Assembly: GCA_965221595.1 (NCBI GenBank)
Contig: OZ244900.1
Span: forward strand, 1,984,001-2,048,000
From: JAAXGX01 sp965221595
Lineage (GTDB): Bacteria > Acidobacteriota > Vicinamibacteria > Vicinamibacterales > UBA8438
Length of the DNA stretch: 64,000 nucleotides
Reading direction: 5' to 3'
Made by a program: the position numbers and the translations under genes. Below are positions 35,411-43,738 of this stretch, piece after piece. The notes beneath the pieces are model-generated. The model was not told where the DNA came from, made no database searches, and saw nothing but the letters and a program-made list of their open reading frames with translations. Within the stretch, counting starts at the first letter, position 1. Every line of letters begins with the position of its first letter.

Positions 35411-37093
35411 TCAGGTCTCCAGTATCACGGGCAAGACGAGCGGGCGCCGGCCCGTCCGCTTGCGCAGAAAGCGTTGCAGCTCGACTCGGATCTGCTCCCG
35501 GACAAGGCACTGATCGGCGCGATCCGCGATGCTCTCCGAAGCGAGAACACCACGGACGAACGCAGGCACCTCGTCGAGCACGGCCCCGGTCCGCTCGTCG
35601 ACGACGAAACCGCGGGTGGTCACGGTCGGCTCCGCCTCGATCAGGCCGTCGCGCGGACTGACGGCGATAACCAGCACCACCACGCCGTCGCCGGCGAGAT
35701 GGCGCCGATCGCGCAGCACTTCGTCGGCAACTTCGCCGGACCGCGTGCCGTCGATCAGCACGCGGCCGGCCGGCACCGTATCGGCGACCCACCCGCCCTC
35801 GGCGTCGAACCCGAGCCGGCTGCCGTTCTCCACCAGCAATACCGCGGCGCGGCCCTCCGTGACCTGCTCGGCGACCTGTGCGTGACGCACGAGGTAGCGA
35901 TAGTCGCCATGAATCGGCACGAAGTAGCGCGGGCTCACGAGCGAGAGCATCAGCTTGAGCTCCTCTTCGCTCGCGTGGCCGGAGACGTGCACCGCCTTCG
36001 TGCTCGCGTCGATGCAGGCGGCGCCACGCCGTGCAACGTGGTCCTGAAGACGGGCGATCGCGCGCTGGTTGCCGGGAATGGCGCGGGCGGAGAAGACCAC
36101 CACATCACCGGGCTCGAGCTTCACGTGGCGGTGCGCGTCCACGGCAATGCGGGAGAGCGCTGCAAGAGGCTCGCCCTGCGAACCGGTGACGATGCACAGA
36201 ACCTGCTCCGGCGCGTATTGCTCGACGTCACGGTCTCGAATCTGGACGCCGGCCGGGATGTCGAGATACCCGAGCCGCTGCGCGACCGCCGCATTCTGCT
36301 GTACGCCGCGGCCGACCAGAGCCACCTTGCGATTGAACCGCACCGCGAGGTCCACCAGAATCTGCACCCGATGAATGCTCGAAGAGAACGGGGTGACGAT
36401 GAGCTTGCCGCGGGTTCCAGAGAAGATCTCCTCGAAGGCGGCGACGACGTCGCGTTCGGATCCGGAATGTCCCTTGCGGGCGATGTTCGTGCTGTCGGCA
36501 AACAGCGCCAGCACACCCTCCATGCCCAGTTGGGCAAGGCGGTGGGTGTCGGCGGGCTCGCCGTCGATGGGCGTCTGATCGAACTTGAAATCGCCGGTGT
36601 GTACGATGGTTCCGGCCGGCGTGTGGACGGCGACCGCGACGCAGTCCGGCATGCTGTGCGTAACGCGGATGAACTCGGCTTCCAGGCTGCCGATGGCGAC
36701 CCGCTCCCGCGGAGCGACCGCTACGAGCCGATCCGAGGCATCGATCGCGTGCGCTGTCAGCTTCGGCTCCAGCAGCGCCAGCGTCAGCGGTGTGCCGTAG
36801 ACGGGGCCGTCCAGCAGATGCCACACGTAGGGCACGGCGCCGATATGGTCCTCGTGGCCATGCGTCAGGACGAGGGCCGACAGGCGGCGTCCCGACTGCT
36901 GCAGGAACGTCAGGTCGGGCACAATCAGGTCCACGCCCAGGTGTTCGGGGCCCGGGAGCATCGCCCCCGCGTCGAGCAGCACGGTCGTGCCGGCGGAGGC
37001 GACCGCCATCATGTTCATGCCGAACTCGCCGACGCCTCCGAGCGGAACAACCTCAAGCAGCGGCTCTCGTTCCGGCGGTGTTGGCGAAGACAC
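35411..37093 (-). CDS. rnj: Ribonuclease J
   Basis: A 560-residue beta-CASP metallo-beta-lactamase nuclease. Similarity begins LLEVVPLGGVGEFGMNMMAV; the zinc motif is LVLTHGHEDHIGAVPYVW, followed by FIRVTHSMPDCVAVA, HTGDFKFDQTPIDGE, ALFADSTNIARKGHS and the beta-CASP/C-terminal SGHASEEELKLML with YFVPIHGDYRYL. It degrades and matures RNA from the 5' end or internally, replacing RNase E in many lineages. GTG 37093 (VSSPTPPEREP) was chosen; the frame stays open upstream without a better start. Coupled to ftsK. Confidence 0.93.
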   Translation of the reverse strand: MSSPTPPEREPLLEVVPLGGVGEFGMNMMAVASAGTTVLLDAGAMLPGPEHLGVDLIVPDLTFLQQSGRRLSALVLTHGHEDHIGAVPYVWHLLDGPVYGTPLTLALLEPKLTAHAIDASDRLVAVAPRERVAIGSLEAEFIRVTHSMPDCVAVAVHTPAGTIVHTGDFKFDQTPIDGEPADTHRLAQLGMEGVLALFADSTNIARKGHSGSERDVVAAFEEIFSGTRGKLIVTPFSSSIHRVQILVDLAVRFNRKVALVGRGVQQNAAVAQRLGYLDIPAGVQIRDRDVEQYAPEQVLCIVTGSQGEPLAALSRIAVDAHRHVKLEPGDVVVFSARAIPGNQRAIARLQDHVARRGAACIDASTKAVHVSGHASEEELKLMLSLVSPRYFVPIHGDYRYLVRHAQVAEQVTEGRAAVLLVENGSRLGFDAEGGWVADTVPAGRVLIDGTRSGEVADEVLRDRRHLAGDGVVVLVIAVSPRDGLIEAEPTVTTRGFVVDERTGAVLDEVPAFVRGVLASESIADRADQCLVREQIRVELQRFLRKRTGRRPLVLPVILET

Positions 37094-37196
37094 TCTCGTA
37101 TCGGGTGCGCGCCGTATCGACCCTGGACAGGCGTCCAGGTTCTGCAGGCTGCTGGGATTGCCTGCACGGGAAGGCGTGTGGATTATATCACGGCTG

Positions 37197-37997
37197 TCAG
37201 TGCGGTGCGGCCACAACGTCCGACAGTTCAGCGAGTTCCGACAGCTCGAGACGCTCCGGGCGCCGGCGCGGGTCGACCCCGGCGCGGGCCAGCAGCTCGA
37301 TAGCCGGCACCGCAGTGTGCCGCGCGGCGAACGCCCGCAGGGCGTTGAGCGTCGTCTTGCGGCGCCGGCTGAAGAGCGCACGCACCAGCGCGTCGAACAG
37401 GGCGGGATCGTGGAGGCGCACCGGCGCTGGCCGCAGGCGCAGGTGGACGAGTGCGGAACGCACGCGGGGCACCGGTCGGAACGCGCCCGGGGGCAGCGTC
37501 ATCAGGCGCCGCGGCACGGCGTGCAGCCGAGTCGCGATCGCCAGTGGTCCCCAGTCGCGGGAACCGGGTGCCGCCGTGACGCGGTCGGCCACCTCGCGTT
37601 GCAGCATCAGCGTCGCGTCGCTCAGGCCGGCGCCGTGCGCGCCGCAACGGAGCAGCTTGAGCAAGATTCGCGGCGATACGTTGTAGGGCAGGTTGCCCAC
37701 CGCGCGCGCCGGCCGCGGGAGCGCCAGGCTGTCGATATCGAGCCTGAGAAAGTCCGCCGTAACGACGGTCACGATCGCCGGGGCGCGCGCTTCCAAATCG
37801 GCGGCGAGCTCCCGATCGATCTCGACCGCGGTGACGGAGGCGCCCTGCTCGGCCAGGGCCAGCGTCAGAACGCCGAGGCCGGCCCCGACTTCGAGGAAGG
37901 TCTGACCGTGTCCCGGACGGATGGCCGCCACCACCTTGTCGACCCACGCCGGCTCGAGGAAATGCTGTCCCAGGCGACGTTTCGAGCGCGGCCTCAT
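37197..37997 (-). CDS. rsmA: 16S rRNA dimethyladenosine transferase
   Basis: A 266-residue enzyme that dimethylates A1518 and A1519 of 16S rRNA. Family stretches: KRRLGQHFLEPAWVDKVVAA, the SAM loop TFLEVGAGLGVLTLALAEQG, VTAVEIDRELAADLE, VTADFLRLDI, the catalytic motif AVGNLPYNVSPRILLKLL and a C-terminal SRRRKTTLNAL. Its ATG overlaps the nth stop (ATGA). It divides divergently from nothing on the plus strand and is followed by RNase J 104 bp downstream. Confidence 0.95.
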   Translation of the reverse strand: MRPRSKRRLGQHFLEPAWVDKVVAAIRPGHGQTFLEVGAGLGVLTLALAEQGASVTAVEIDRELAADLEARAPAIVTVVTADFLRLDIDSLALPRPARAVGNLPYNVSPRILLKLLRCGAHGAGLSDATLMLQREVADRVTAAPGSRDWGPLAIATRLHAVPRRLMTLPPGAFRPVPRVRSALVHLRLRPAPVRLHDPALFDALVRALFSRRRKTTLNALRAFAARHTAVPAIELLARAGVDPRRRPERLELSELAELSDVVAAPH

Positions 37998-38746
37998 CCT
38001 CTGTCTCTCGTCCAGGGCCCACGACGGTGCCGCGTAGCGGCGTTCGGGGCGGCTGCGGCTGCCCGGAAGTCGCAGTGTTCCGCCACCGCGCAGCGGTCGC
38101 AGAGCGGGCGTGGCTTGCAGATGCGCCGACCATGAAGAATGAGGGTGTCGGAGGCGCTGGTCCAGCGCGCGGGGGGCAGTGCGCGGCCCAACTGCACCTC
38201 GACGCGCACGGGATCGTCGCCGCTGGCGATGCCCAGACGCCCGGCCACGCGCAGCACGTGCCGGTCGACCGGCAGGCCGGGCACGCCCAGCGCGTGCCCC
38301 AGCACCACATTCGCGGTCTTCCGCCCCACACCCGGCAACTCGACCAGCGCGTCGATGCTGGCCGGGATCCGTCCACCGTGCCGCCCGGCGACGATGCGGG
38401 CCATGCCCGCCAGCGAACGCGACTTGGAGCGGAAGAAACCGGTCGACCGGATCTGCGGCTCCAGCTCCTCCGGCTCGGCGGCCGCCAGCGCGGCCACGTC
38501 CGGGTAGCGCGCGAACAGCGCCGGAGTCACCTGGTTCACGCGTTCGTCCGTGCACTGGGCGGAGAGGATGGTGGCCACCAGCAGTTCGTACGCATTCCGA
38601 AACCGCAGCTCGGTGGTGGCTCCCGGATGCTGGCTCGACAGCAGGTCGAGAATCTCCACCACGGCCGCGGCAGGATGCGGTGGCGGTACGTGACGCTCGT
38701 GTGCAGCCAAAGACCTAGCAGTCCGTGGCAAAAAACCCCGCTGCAT
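37994..38746 (-). CDS. nth: Endonuclease III
   Basis: Up to 250 residues; a base-excision repair glycosylase/AP lyase. The helix-hairpin-helix is LVELPGVGRKTANVVLGHAL (catalytic Lys), the catalytic Asp lies in LPVDRHVLRVAGRLG, and the iron-sulfur cysteines read ICKPRPLCDRCAVAEHC (spacing 5-2-5, one residue shorter in the first gap than E. coli). Homology begins only near AAVVEILDLLSSQHPGATTE, about residue 26. The only ATG (38746) lies inside repeat copy C; TTG 38710 and GTG 38662 are alternatives. None has a good ribosome binding site, so the 5' end may have been disturbed by the repeat. Confidence 0.9.
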   Translation of the reverse strand: MQRGFLPRTARSLAAHERHVPPPHPAAAVVEILDLLSSQHPGATTELRFRNAYELLVATILSAQCTDERVNQVTPALFARYPDVAALAAAEPEELEPQIRSTGFFRSKSRSLAGMARIVAGRHGGRIPASIDALVELPGVGRKTANVVLGHALGVPGLPVDRHVLRVAGRLGIASGDDPVRVEVQLGRALPPARWTSASDTLILHGRRICKPRPLCDRCAVAEHCDFRAAAAAPNAATRHRRGPWTRDRG

Positions 38747-38880
38747 TCGACGGGCGCTGCATCCCGCCTGCCTGCGTTGCTCCTCGGTCGACTATGCCCA
38801 ATAGGCTCCCTCGTCGCGCCTTGCCAGACGGGCGCCGCGCCCATCTCGGTGCGACGCGGGGTTTCACCATGGACTGCCAG
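38715..38880 (+). repeat. Dispersed 166-bp repeat, copy C
   Basis: Begins CTAGCAGTCCGTGGCAAAA and ends GTTTCACCATGGACTGCCAG. The ends are imperfect inverted repeats (TAGCAG-C/T-CCGTGG type). The copy is followed at once by copy D, with which it shares the CCAG tetranucleotide at 38877-38880, giving a head-to-tail tandem with a 162-bp period. It covers the upstream region and possible start codon of nth. Confidence 0.88.
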
Positions 38881-39042
38881 CAGTCCGTGGCAAAAGGCCC
38901 CGCTGCATTCGACGGGCGCTGCATCCCGCCTGCCTGCGTTGCTCCTCGGTCGACTATGCCCAATAGGCTCCCTCGTCGCGCCTTGCCAGACGGGCGCCGC
39001 GCCCATCTCGGTGCGACGCGGGGTTTCACCACGAGCTGCTAG
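38877..39042 (+). repeat. Dispersed 166-bp repeat, copy D
   Basis: Nearly identical to copy C: from CCCCGCTGCATTCGACGGG through GACGCGGGGTTTCACCA no difference is apparent; they differ only near the two edges. It starts with the shared CCAG and ends GAGCTGCTAG at 39042. The last CTA is the reverse complement of the TAG stop of the DUF3467 gene. No open frame with support. Confidence 0.88.
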
Positions 39043-39353
39043 TGAACCGGTTCCGGCGGGGGACCGATCTTGAGCGTGCCTTCACCGAACGATCGCATGT
39101 GCTCCTGGAGAGCGGTAATCAGATTGGGGACGAACTGAATGGGCACAACGATGCGGGCCCGCACCGGCGCGCGCAGCACGCGCTGGGTCTCGGCTTCCCG
39201 AACCTGCTGCTCGGACGGCGGCAGAACCTCACAGAACGTCAGCGTGAAGTCGAACGGCGTATGCGAGATCGCGCAGAAGTTGGCGTAGGTTCTGGGCGAA
39301 TCACTCGTCTCGTCCGGCACAATCGTGAAATTCACCTGTTTTCGCTCGCTCAT
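39039..39353 (-). CDS. DUF3467 domain-containing protein
   Basis: A 104-residue protein. The body NFTIVPDETSDSPRTYANFC, AISHTPFDFTLTFCEV and VPIQFVPNLITALQEHM fits DUF3467, a small conserved bacterial domain of unknown function. AGAGGAGAGCA precedes the ATG at 39353. The TAG stop coincides with the right edge of repeat copy D. It lies 24 bp downstream of lexA on the same strand and may be co-transcribed with it. Confidence 0.85.
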   Translation of the reverse strand: MSERKQVNFTIVPDETSDSPRTYANFCAISHTPFDFTLTFCEVLPPSEQQVREAETQRVLRAPVRARIVVPIQFVPNLITALQEHMRSFGEGTLKIGPPPEPVH

Positions 39354-39377
39354 TGCTCTCCTCTGTCGGAAGGCCTT

Positions 39378-39995
39378 TCAGTAGCGCCGCAGGACGCCCA
39401 CCACGACGCCCTGGACCTGCACCTGGTCGGCATCGACGACCAGCGGCTCCACCTTTGGGTTGGCTGGTTGCAGGCGGACCTGCCCACCAGCCAGGTAGAA
39501 CTTCTTGAGCGTAACCTCGGTTCCGTTCAGCAGCGCGATTACCATCTCGCCGTTGCGGGCGGTCTTGCGGTCTTCCACGACGACGATGTCGCCGTCGCGT
39601 ATCTGCTCGTCGATCATCGAGTTGCCGCGCACGCGCAGTGCGTAGGCGTCGCGGCGGCCGACGAGGTCCTCCGGCACGCCGACCGTTTCGGAGCTGACGA
39701 CCGCCTCGATGGGCACGCCCGCCGCCACGGTGCCGAGCAGGGGCAGGTCGAGCGCGCGTGCGCCGACGCGGGTCGGGACCAGCTCGACGGACCGGCTGCG
39801 GTTCCAGGCACGCCGAATGACACCCTTCTCCTGCAGGTTGGTCAGGTGCTTGTGCACCGTAGCCAGCGAGGACAGGCCGAACCGGCGCCCGATCTCTTCG
39901 AGACTCGGGGCGTAGCCGTGCTGCTCGATGAACTCGTTCAGGAAATCCAGGATCTCCCGCTGGCGCCTGGTCAGCGGTTGCGTGTGCGAATGCAC
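39378..39995 (-). CDS. lexA: LexA repressor
   Basis: A 205-residue SOS repressor. The N-terminal winged helix reads LTRRQREILDFLNEFIEQHG, YAPSLEEIGRRFGLSSLATV and HKHLTNLQEKGVIRR. The autocleavage site Ala-Gly lies in LLGTVAAGVPIEA; the serine nucleophile is in VRGNSMIDEQIRDGD and the lysine in GTEVTLKKFYLAGG. Start GTG 39995 (VHSHTQPLTRRQ) was chosen; GGAGG lies directly against it, which is tight. Repressor cleavage by RecA filaments would induce DNA repair genes; a possible autoregulatory site lies upstream. Confidence 0.93.
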   Translation of the reverse strand: MHSHTQPLTRRQREILDFLNEFIEQHGYAPSLEEIGRRFGLSSLATVHKHLTNLQEKGVIRRAWNRSRSVELVPTRVGARALDLPLLGTVAAGVPIEAVVSSETVGVPEDLVGRRDAYALRVRGNSMIDEQIRDGDIVVVEDRKTARNGEMVIALLNGTEVTLKKFYLAGGQVRLQPANPKVEPLVVDADQVQVQGVVVGVLRRY

Positions 39996-40003
39996 CCTCC
40001 GAT

Positions 40004-40015
40004 TGTATGCAAACA
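40004..40015. promoter_or_regulatory. Imperfect palindrome upstream of lexA, candidate LexA box
   Basis: TGTATG-CAAACA is an inverted repeat with one mismatch per half, placed 9-20 bases upstream of the lexA GTG and 46 bases before the divergent kinase gene. LexA genes are usually autoregulated, so this is a reasonable position for an operator, but the sequence matches neither the E. coli, Bacillus nor alphaproteobacterial SOS box. Inference only. Confidence 0.25.
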
Positions 40016-40060
40016 AAAGGCGAACATCAAGATCGCGGTGACCGGTGATAGCATCGGCTC

Positions 40061-41023
40061 GTGAAGTTCCCGATCCGGCTGGGTGCAGGTGGCCACAAGC
40101 CGTTCGACGCGGTCGGGATGGGTCTGAACACGACCGATCTCCTCGTGGTCGTCGCCAATCATCCGGCGCCGGGCGCCAAGGTGCCGATCGTGGAGCTCGC
40201 ATCGCGCCCGGGTGGACAGGCCGCGTCCGCCATGACGGCCGTGAGCCGGCTCGGGTGGGCAGCGCGCTACATCGGTCGTTTCGGTGGCGACGAGAACGGC
40301 CGGATCGGACAGGTCAGCCTGACCGCGGACGGCGTCGACATCTCGGCCTGCAGAATCATGCCGGGCGCGACGAACGCACTTTCCGTGGTGGTCGTCGACC
40401 AGTGCGTGGGCCAGCGTACGGTCCTCTGGTCGCGGCACCCGGCTCTGGCGCTCGATGCGGCAGATGTGCCGGTAGAGGCCGTACAGTCGGGGCGCGTGCT
40501 GCTTGTCGATTGCCACGAGACGGCCGCCGCGACGGCCGCGGCGCGCCACGCGCGGGCGGCAGGTGCGGCCACGGTCGTGGACGTCGAGCACGTCCGGCCC
40601 GGTGTCGAGGCACTGCTGGCGGAGATTGACGTGATCATCACGGCGCAGGAGTTTCCGACCGCGTTGACGGGGCAGGCGGACCTGGGCCGGGCCCTGCGGA
40701 TTCTGCGCTCGTCGTTCGGGGCTGGCGTCGTTTGCACGACGCTCGGCGCGGCGGGCAGCCTCGCCCTGATCGACGGTACCGAGATCCGAACCCCGGGATT
40801 CAGGGTGGACGTAGTGGATACGACGGGCGCCGGCGACGTCTTCCGCGGCGGCTTCATCGCCGGCTGGCTGCTCGGCGGCGGGGATGCCGAGGTCGAGGAT
40901 GTGCTCCGCTATGCGAACGCAGTGGCGGCACTGAAGTGCCGGGCGCTCGGGGCCCGCGCCGGAATCCCGACACCCCGGGAGGTCGACGCGCTGCTGCGCG
41001 GCGAAACCCCGTCGGCAGACTGA
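40061..41023 (+). CDS. PfkB-family carbohydrate kinase
   Basis: A 320-residue ribokinase-fold kinase. N-terminal GMGLNTTDLLVVVANHPAPG and SRPGGQAASAMTAVSRLG (substrate-side GG motif), then YIGRFGGDENGRIG and the PfkB signature 2 VVDTTGAGDVFRGGFIAGWL with the catalytic Asp and anion hole. It phosphorylates a sugar or nucleoside; the substrate cannot be read from sequence. GTG start at 40061, divergent from lexA. A 28-bp gap separates it from the next exported protein gene. Confidence 0.88.
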   Translation: MKFPIRLGAGGHKPFDAVGMGLNTTDLLVVVANHPAPGAKVPIVELASRPGGQAASAMTAVSRLGWAARYIGRFGGDENGRIGQVSLTADGVDISACRIMPGATNALSVVVVDQCVGQRTVLWSRHPALALDAADVPVEAVQSGRVLLVDCHETAAATAAARHARAAGAATVVDVEHVRPGVEALLAEIDVIITAQEFPTALTGQADLGRALRILRSSFGAGVVCTTLGAAGSLALIDGTEIRTPGFRVDVVDTTGAGDVFRGGFIAGWLLGGGDAEVEDVLRYANAVAALKCRALGARAGIPTPREVDALLRGETPSAD

Positions 41024-41051
41024 GGACTGTCCGGCTGGATTACCCTGACCC

Positions 41052-41648
41052 ATGCTGTGTAGACCCGCGGTGATGCTCGTGCTGGTTGCCGGCCTGGTGT
41101 CTGCCGCGGCGCCGGGCGGCAGCCAACCGACGGCCGAGGACGGGCGGCGACTGGCCACCAAGCTCGCCCGCATCGTCGGCCTCGGCAGCCGTGATTCCGA
41201 CGGGCGCCGGACGGTCGTGCTGCTGGAACGGGAGGTCAACGCGTATCTGCGCTTCCAGGCGGCGCCGCAGCTGCCACCGGGCGTGACCGAGCCGCACATC
41301 ACCATGACGGGCGGCAACCGAGTGGTCGCGCGCGCGCGAATCGACCTCGACGCGGTGGCCGCCGCGCGGGAGCCGGGCGCCCTCGACCCGTTGCGCTACC
41401 TGCGAGGCAGCCTGCCGGTGGCGGCCAGCGGGACCCTCGAGGCCCGCGACGGCCGGGGGCGGATCGAGGTCGAGTCGGTGACAGTGGCCGACCTGCCGGT
41501 CCCGGCGGTCGTGCTCGACCTGCTGGTTCGGTTCCACACGCGCGGCGAGGCCCTTCCGCTCGGATTCGACCTGGCCGCGCCGTTCGAGCTGCCGTACCGC
41601 ATTCGCGAGATACGCGTCGCTGCAGGCGAGGCGATTGTTGTGCAGTGA
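41052..41648 (+). CDS. Exported protein of unknown function
   Basis: A 198-residue protein with a signal peptide (PAVMLVLVAGLVSAAAPGG). The mature part includes GRRTVVLLEREVNAYLRFQA, HITMTGGNRVVARARIDLDA and ASGTLEARDGRGRIEVESVT, then a C-terminal AAPFELPYRIREIRVAAGEA. The beta-rich pattern recalls periplasmic lipid-binding or DUF2993-like proteins, but no family assignment is secure. Its stop overlaps the recG GTG by three bases, so it is translationally coupled to a repair helicase, an unexpected partner. Confidence 0.6.
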   Translation: MLCRPAVMLVLVAGLVSAAAPGGSQPTAEDGRRLATKLARIVGLGSRDSDGRRTVVLLEREVNAYLRFQAAPQLPPGVTEPHITMTGGNRVVARARIDLDAVAAAREPGALDPLRYLRGSLPVAASGTLEARDGRGRIEVESVTVADLPVPAVVLDLLVRFHTRGEALPLGFDLAAPFELPYRIREIRVAAGEAIVVQ

Positions 41649-43738
41649 GCGACGCGCTGCAAACCCCGCTGCAATATGTCAAGGGCGTCGGCCCGCGCCG
41701 GGCGTCCAACCTCGCGAATGCGGGATTCCACGTCCTCGAAGACCTGTTGCTGCGCCTGCCCCTGCGCTACGAGGATCGGGATCGCGTCCAGCCGATCGCA
41801 GAGCTCGGCGCCGGCGACCTTACCGCGGTCGTCGGCGAGATCCTCGCGTGCGGCGTGCGCCCGACCCGACGACGGGGCCTGCGCGTAATCGAGGTGGTGG
41901 TCGCCGACGGTTCGGGCCGGATTCGGGCGGTGTACTTCAACCAGCCGTTCCTGGCTGGCGTCCTGACGCCGGGGAGCCGGGTGGCGCTGTTCGGCAGGGT
42001 GGAGCGCGGTCGCGCGCGGGGCGGCCTGCAGCTGACGAACCCGGCCTACGAGCTGCTGGCGGCCGACGAAGACGACGCCCGGGTCCATACCGGCCGGATC
42101 GTGCCGGTCTACGAGAAGGCCGGCAGCGTCACGTCGAAGATGAAGCGCCGGATCGTGCACGCTGCGCTCGCGGATCTGCCGCCGGAAGTTGCGGACCCGC
42201 TGCCTCCGGAGGTGTGCCGCGAGCACGGGCTCGTCGACCGGCGCACCGCGCTGGTCCACGCGCACTTTCCCGGACCGGGGACCTCGCCGGCAGACCTCGA
42301 ACGCTGCCGCACGCCCGCACAGCGGCGCCTAATCTTCGAGGAGTTCTTCCTCTTCCAGCTTGGACTCGCGCTGCGGCGGCATGCAAACACTGCCGCGTCC
42401 AAGCCGCGGACCATCCGCGTCGATGCACGCATTCGCCGCGCGGCGCTCGACGTGCTGCCGTTCCGGCTCACCGGCGATCAACGGCAGGCGCTCAAGGAGA
42501 TCGTGAACGATCTGACCCGCGAGCGGCCGATGAATCGCCTGCTACAGGGAGACGTCGGATCGGGGAAGACCATCGTGGCCCTGCTGGCGGCGCTGGTTGC
42601 CATGGAGAACGGCCTGCAGGTCGCCGTGATGGCGCCGACGGAGCTGCTTGCGGAGCAGCACCATCTCAACATCGCGCGCATCCTGGGGCCGGCCCGTTTC
42701 GGCGTGGTGCTGCTGACCGGCACCCTGGCGGCCCGCGCCCGCCGCGAAGCCTGGGAGAGGCTGGCCGCGGGCCGCGCGCAGCTCGCGGTGGGCACCCACG
42801 CGCTGATGCAGGACATGGTGAGCTTCCGGGAGCTCGGCCTGGTGATCATCGACGAACAGCATCGCTTCGGCGTGGTCCAACGCGCAGCCCTGCGCCGAAA
42901 AGGGGTGCAGCCGGACGTGCTCGTGATGACTGCGACGCCGATTCCCCGCACGCTGGCGCTGACGGCGTACGGTGACCTCGACGTTTCGGTCATGCGCGAG
43001 CTGCCCCCGGGGCGGCAGCCGGTCGCGACGCGTCTTGCGCCGGAGGCCGGGCGCCGGGAGGTGTACGAGTTCGTGCGCCGCCAGCTGCAGGCCGGCCGCC
43101 AGGCCTACGTCGTGTATCCGCTCGCCGAGGATTCGGAAAAAGTCGACCTGAAGGCGGCGACCCGGATGGCCGGGCAGCTGGCGGCCGAGGTCTTTCCGGA
43201 CTTCCGGGTCGGGCTGGTGCACGGCCGCCTGCCGCGGGACGAGCGCGACGCGATGATGAGCGCCTTCGGCGCCGGGGAGGTGGATCTGCTCGTGGCCACG
43301 ACGGTGATCGAGGTCGGCATCGACGTGGCCAACGCGACGGTGATGCTGGTCGAGCACGCCGAACGGTTCGGCCTGGCGCAGCTGCACCAGTTGCGGGGCC
43401 GCGTGGGACGCGGACGCCACCCCGCCGGCTGCATCCTGCTGCATCAGGACCGGCTGTCGGACACCGCCCGCGCCCGCCTCGAGGCCGTGGCCGCGACCCG
43501 CGACGGCTTCGAGATTGCCGAGCGCGACCTGGAGATTCGGGGTCCCGGCGATTTCTTCGGCACGCGCCAGTCCGGCGTCCCGACGCTGCGCGTAGGCGAC
43601 CTGCTGCGCGACCAAGCAATCATGGCCGAGGCGCAGCACGCGGCCCACGACTGGCTGGCCCGCGATCCGCCGCCGGCGGCGCTGAACGCCCTGACGGCCG
43701 GCTGGGCGGAGCGCTTCGGCCTCGTGGGGGTCGGCTGA
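41645..43738 (+). CDS. recG: ATP-dependent DNA helicase RecG
   Basis: A 697-residue branch-migration helicase. The N-terminal wedge/OB region carries PLQYVKGVGPRRASNLANAG and LPLRYEDRDRV. Motor motifs: Walker A LLQGDVGSGKTIVALLAA near residue 301, MAPTELLAEQH, DEQHRFGVVQRA (DExH), VMTATPIPRTLALTAYGDLD, VATTVIEVGIDVANA, QLHQLRGRVGRG and the C-terminal DFFGTRQSGVPTLRVGDLL. It rescues stalled forks and processes Holliday junctions. GTG start inside the previous stop. Followed directly by rsmD. Confidence 0.96.
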   Translation: MSDALQTPLQYVKGVGPRRASNLANAGFHVLEDLLLRLPLRYEDRDRVQPIAELGAGDLTAVVGEILACGVRPTRRRGLRVIEVVVADGSGRIRAVYFNQPFLAGVLTPGSRVALFGRVERGRARGGLQLTNPAYELLAADEDDARVHTGRIVPVYEKAGSVTSKMKRRIVHAALADLPPEVADPLPPEVCREHGLVDRRTALVHAHFPGPGTSPADLERCRTPAQRRLIFEEFFLFQLGLALRRHANTAASKPRTIRVDARIRRAALDVLPFRLTGDQRQALKEIVNDLTRERPMNRLLQGDVGSGKTIVALLAALVAMENGLQVAVMAPTELLAEQHHLNIARILGPARFGVVLLTGTLAARARREAWERLAAGRAQLAVGTHALMQDMVSFRELGLVIIDEQHRFGVVQRAALRRKGVQPDVLVMTATPIPRTLALTAYGDLDVSVMRELPPGRQPVATRLAPEAGRREVYEFVRRQLQAGRQAYVVYPLAEDSEKVDLKAATRMAGQLAAEVFPDFRVGLVHGRLPRDERDAMMSAFGAGEVDLLVATTVIEVGIDVANATVMLVEHAERFGLAQLHQLRGRVGRGRHPAGCILLHQDRLSDTARARLEAVAATRDGFEIAERDLEIRGPGDFFGTRQSGVPTLRVGDLLRDQAIMAEAQHAAHDWLARDPPPAALNALTAGWAERFGLVGVG

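Noticed and set aside
33025..35661. Long plus-strand open frame opposite ftsK
   Set aside because: Composition (RH, DQ, RR-rich) is that of an antisense shadow, and the minus strand encodes an intact FtsK with all motor motifs.
38715..39042. CRISPR-like direct repeats
   Set aside because: Only two tandem units of 166 bp with no short repeat/spacer pattern and no cas genes; the same unit occurs dispersed elsewhere.
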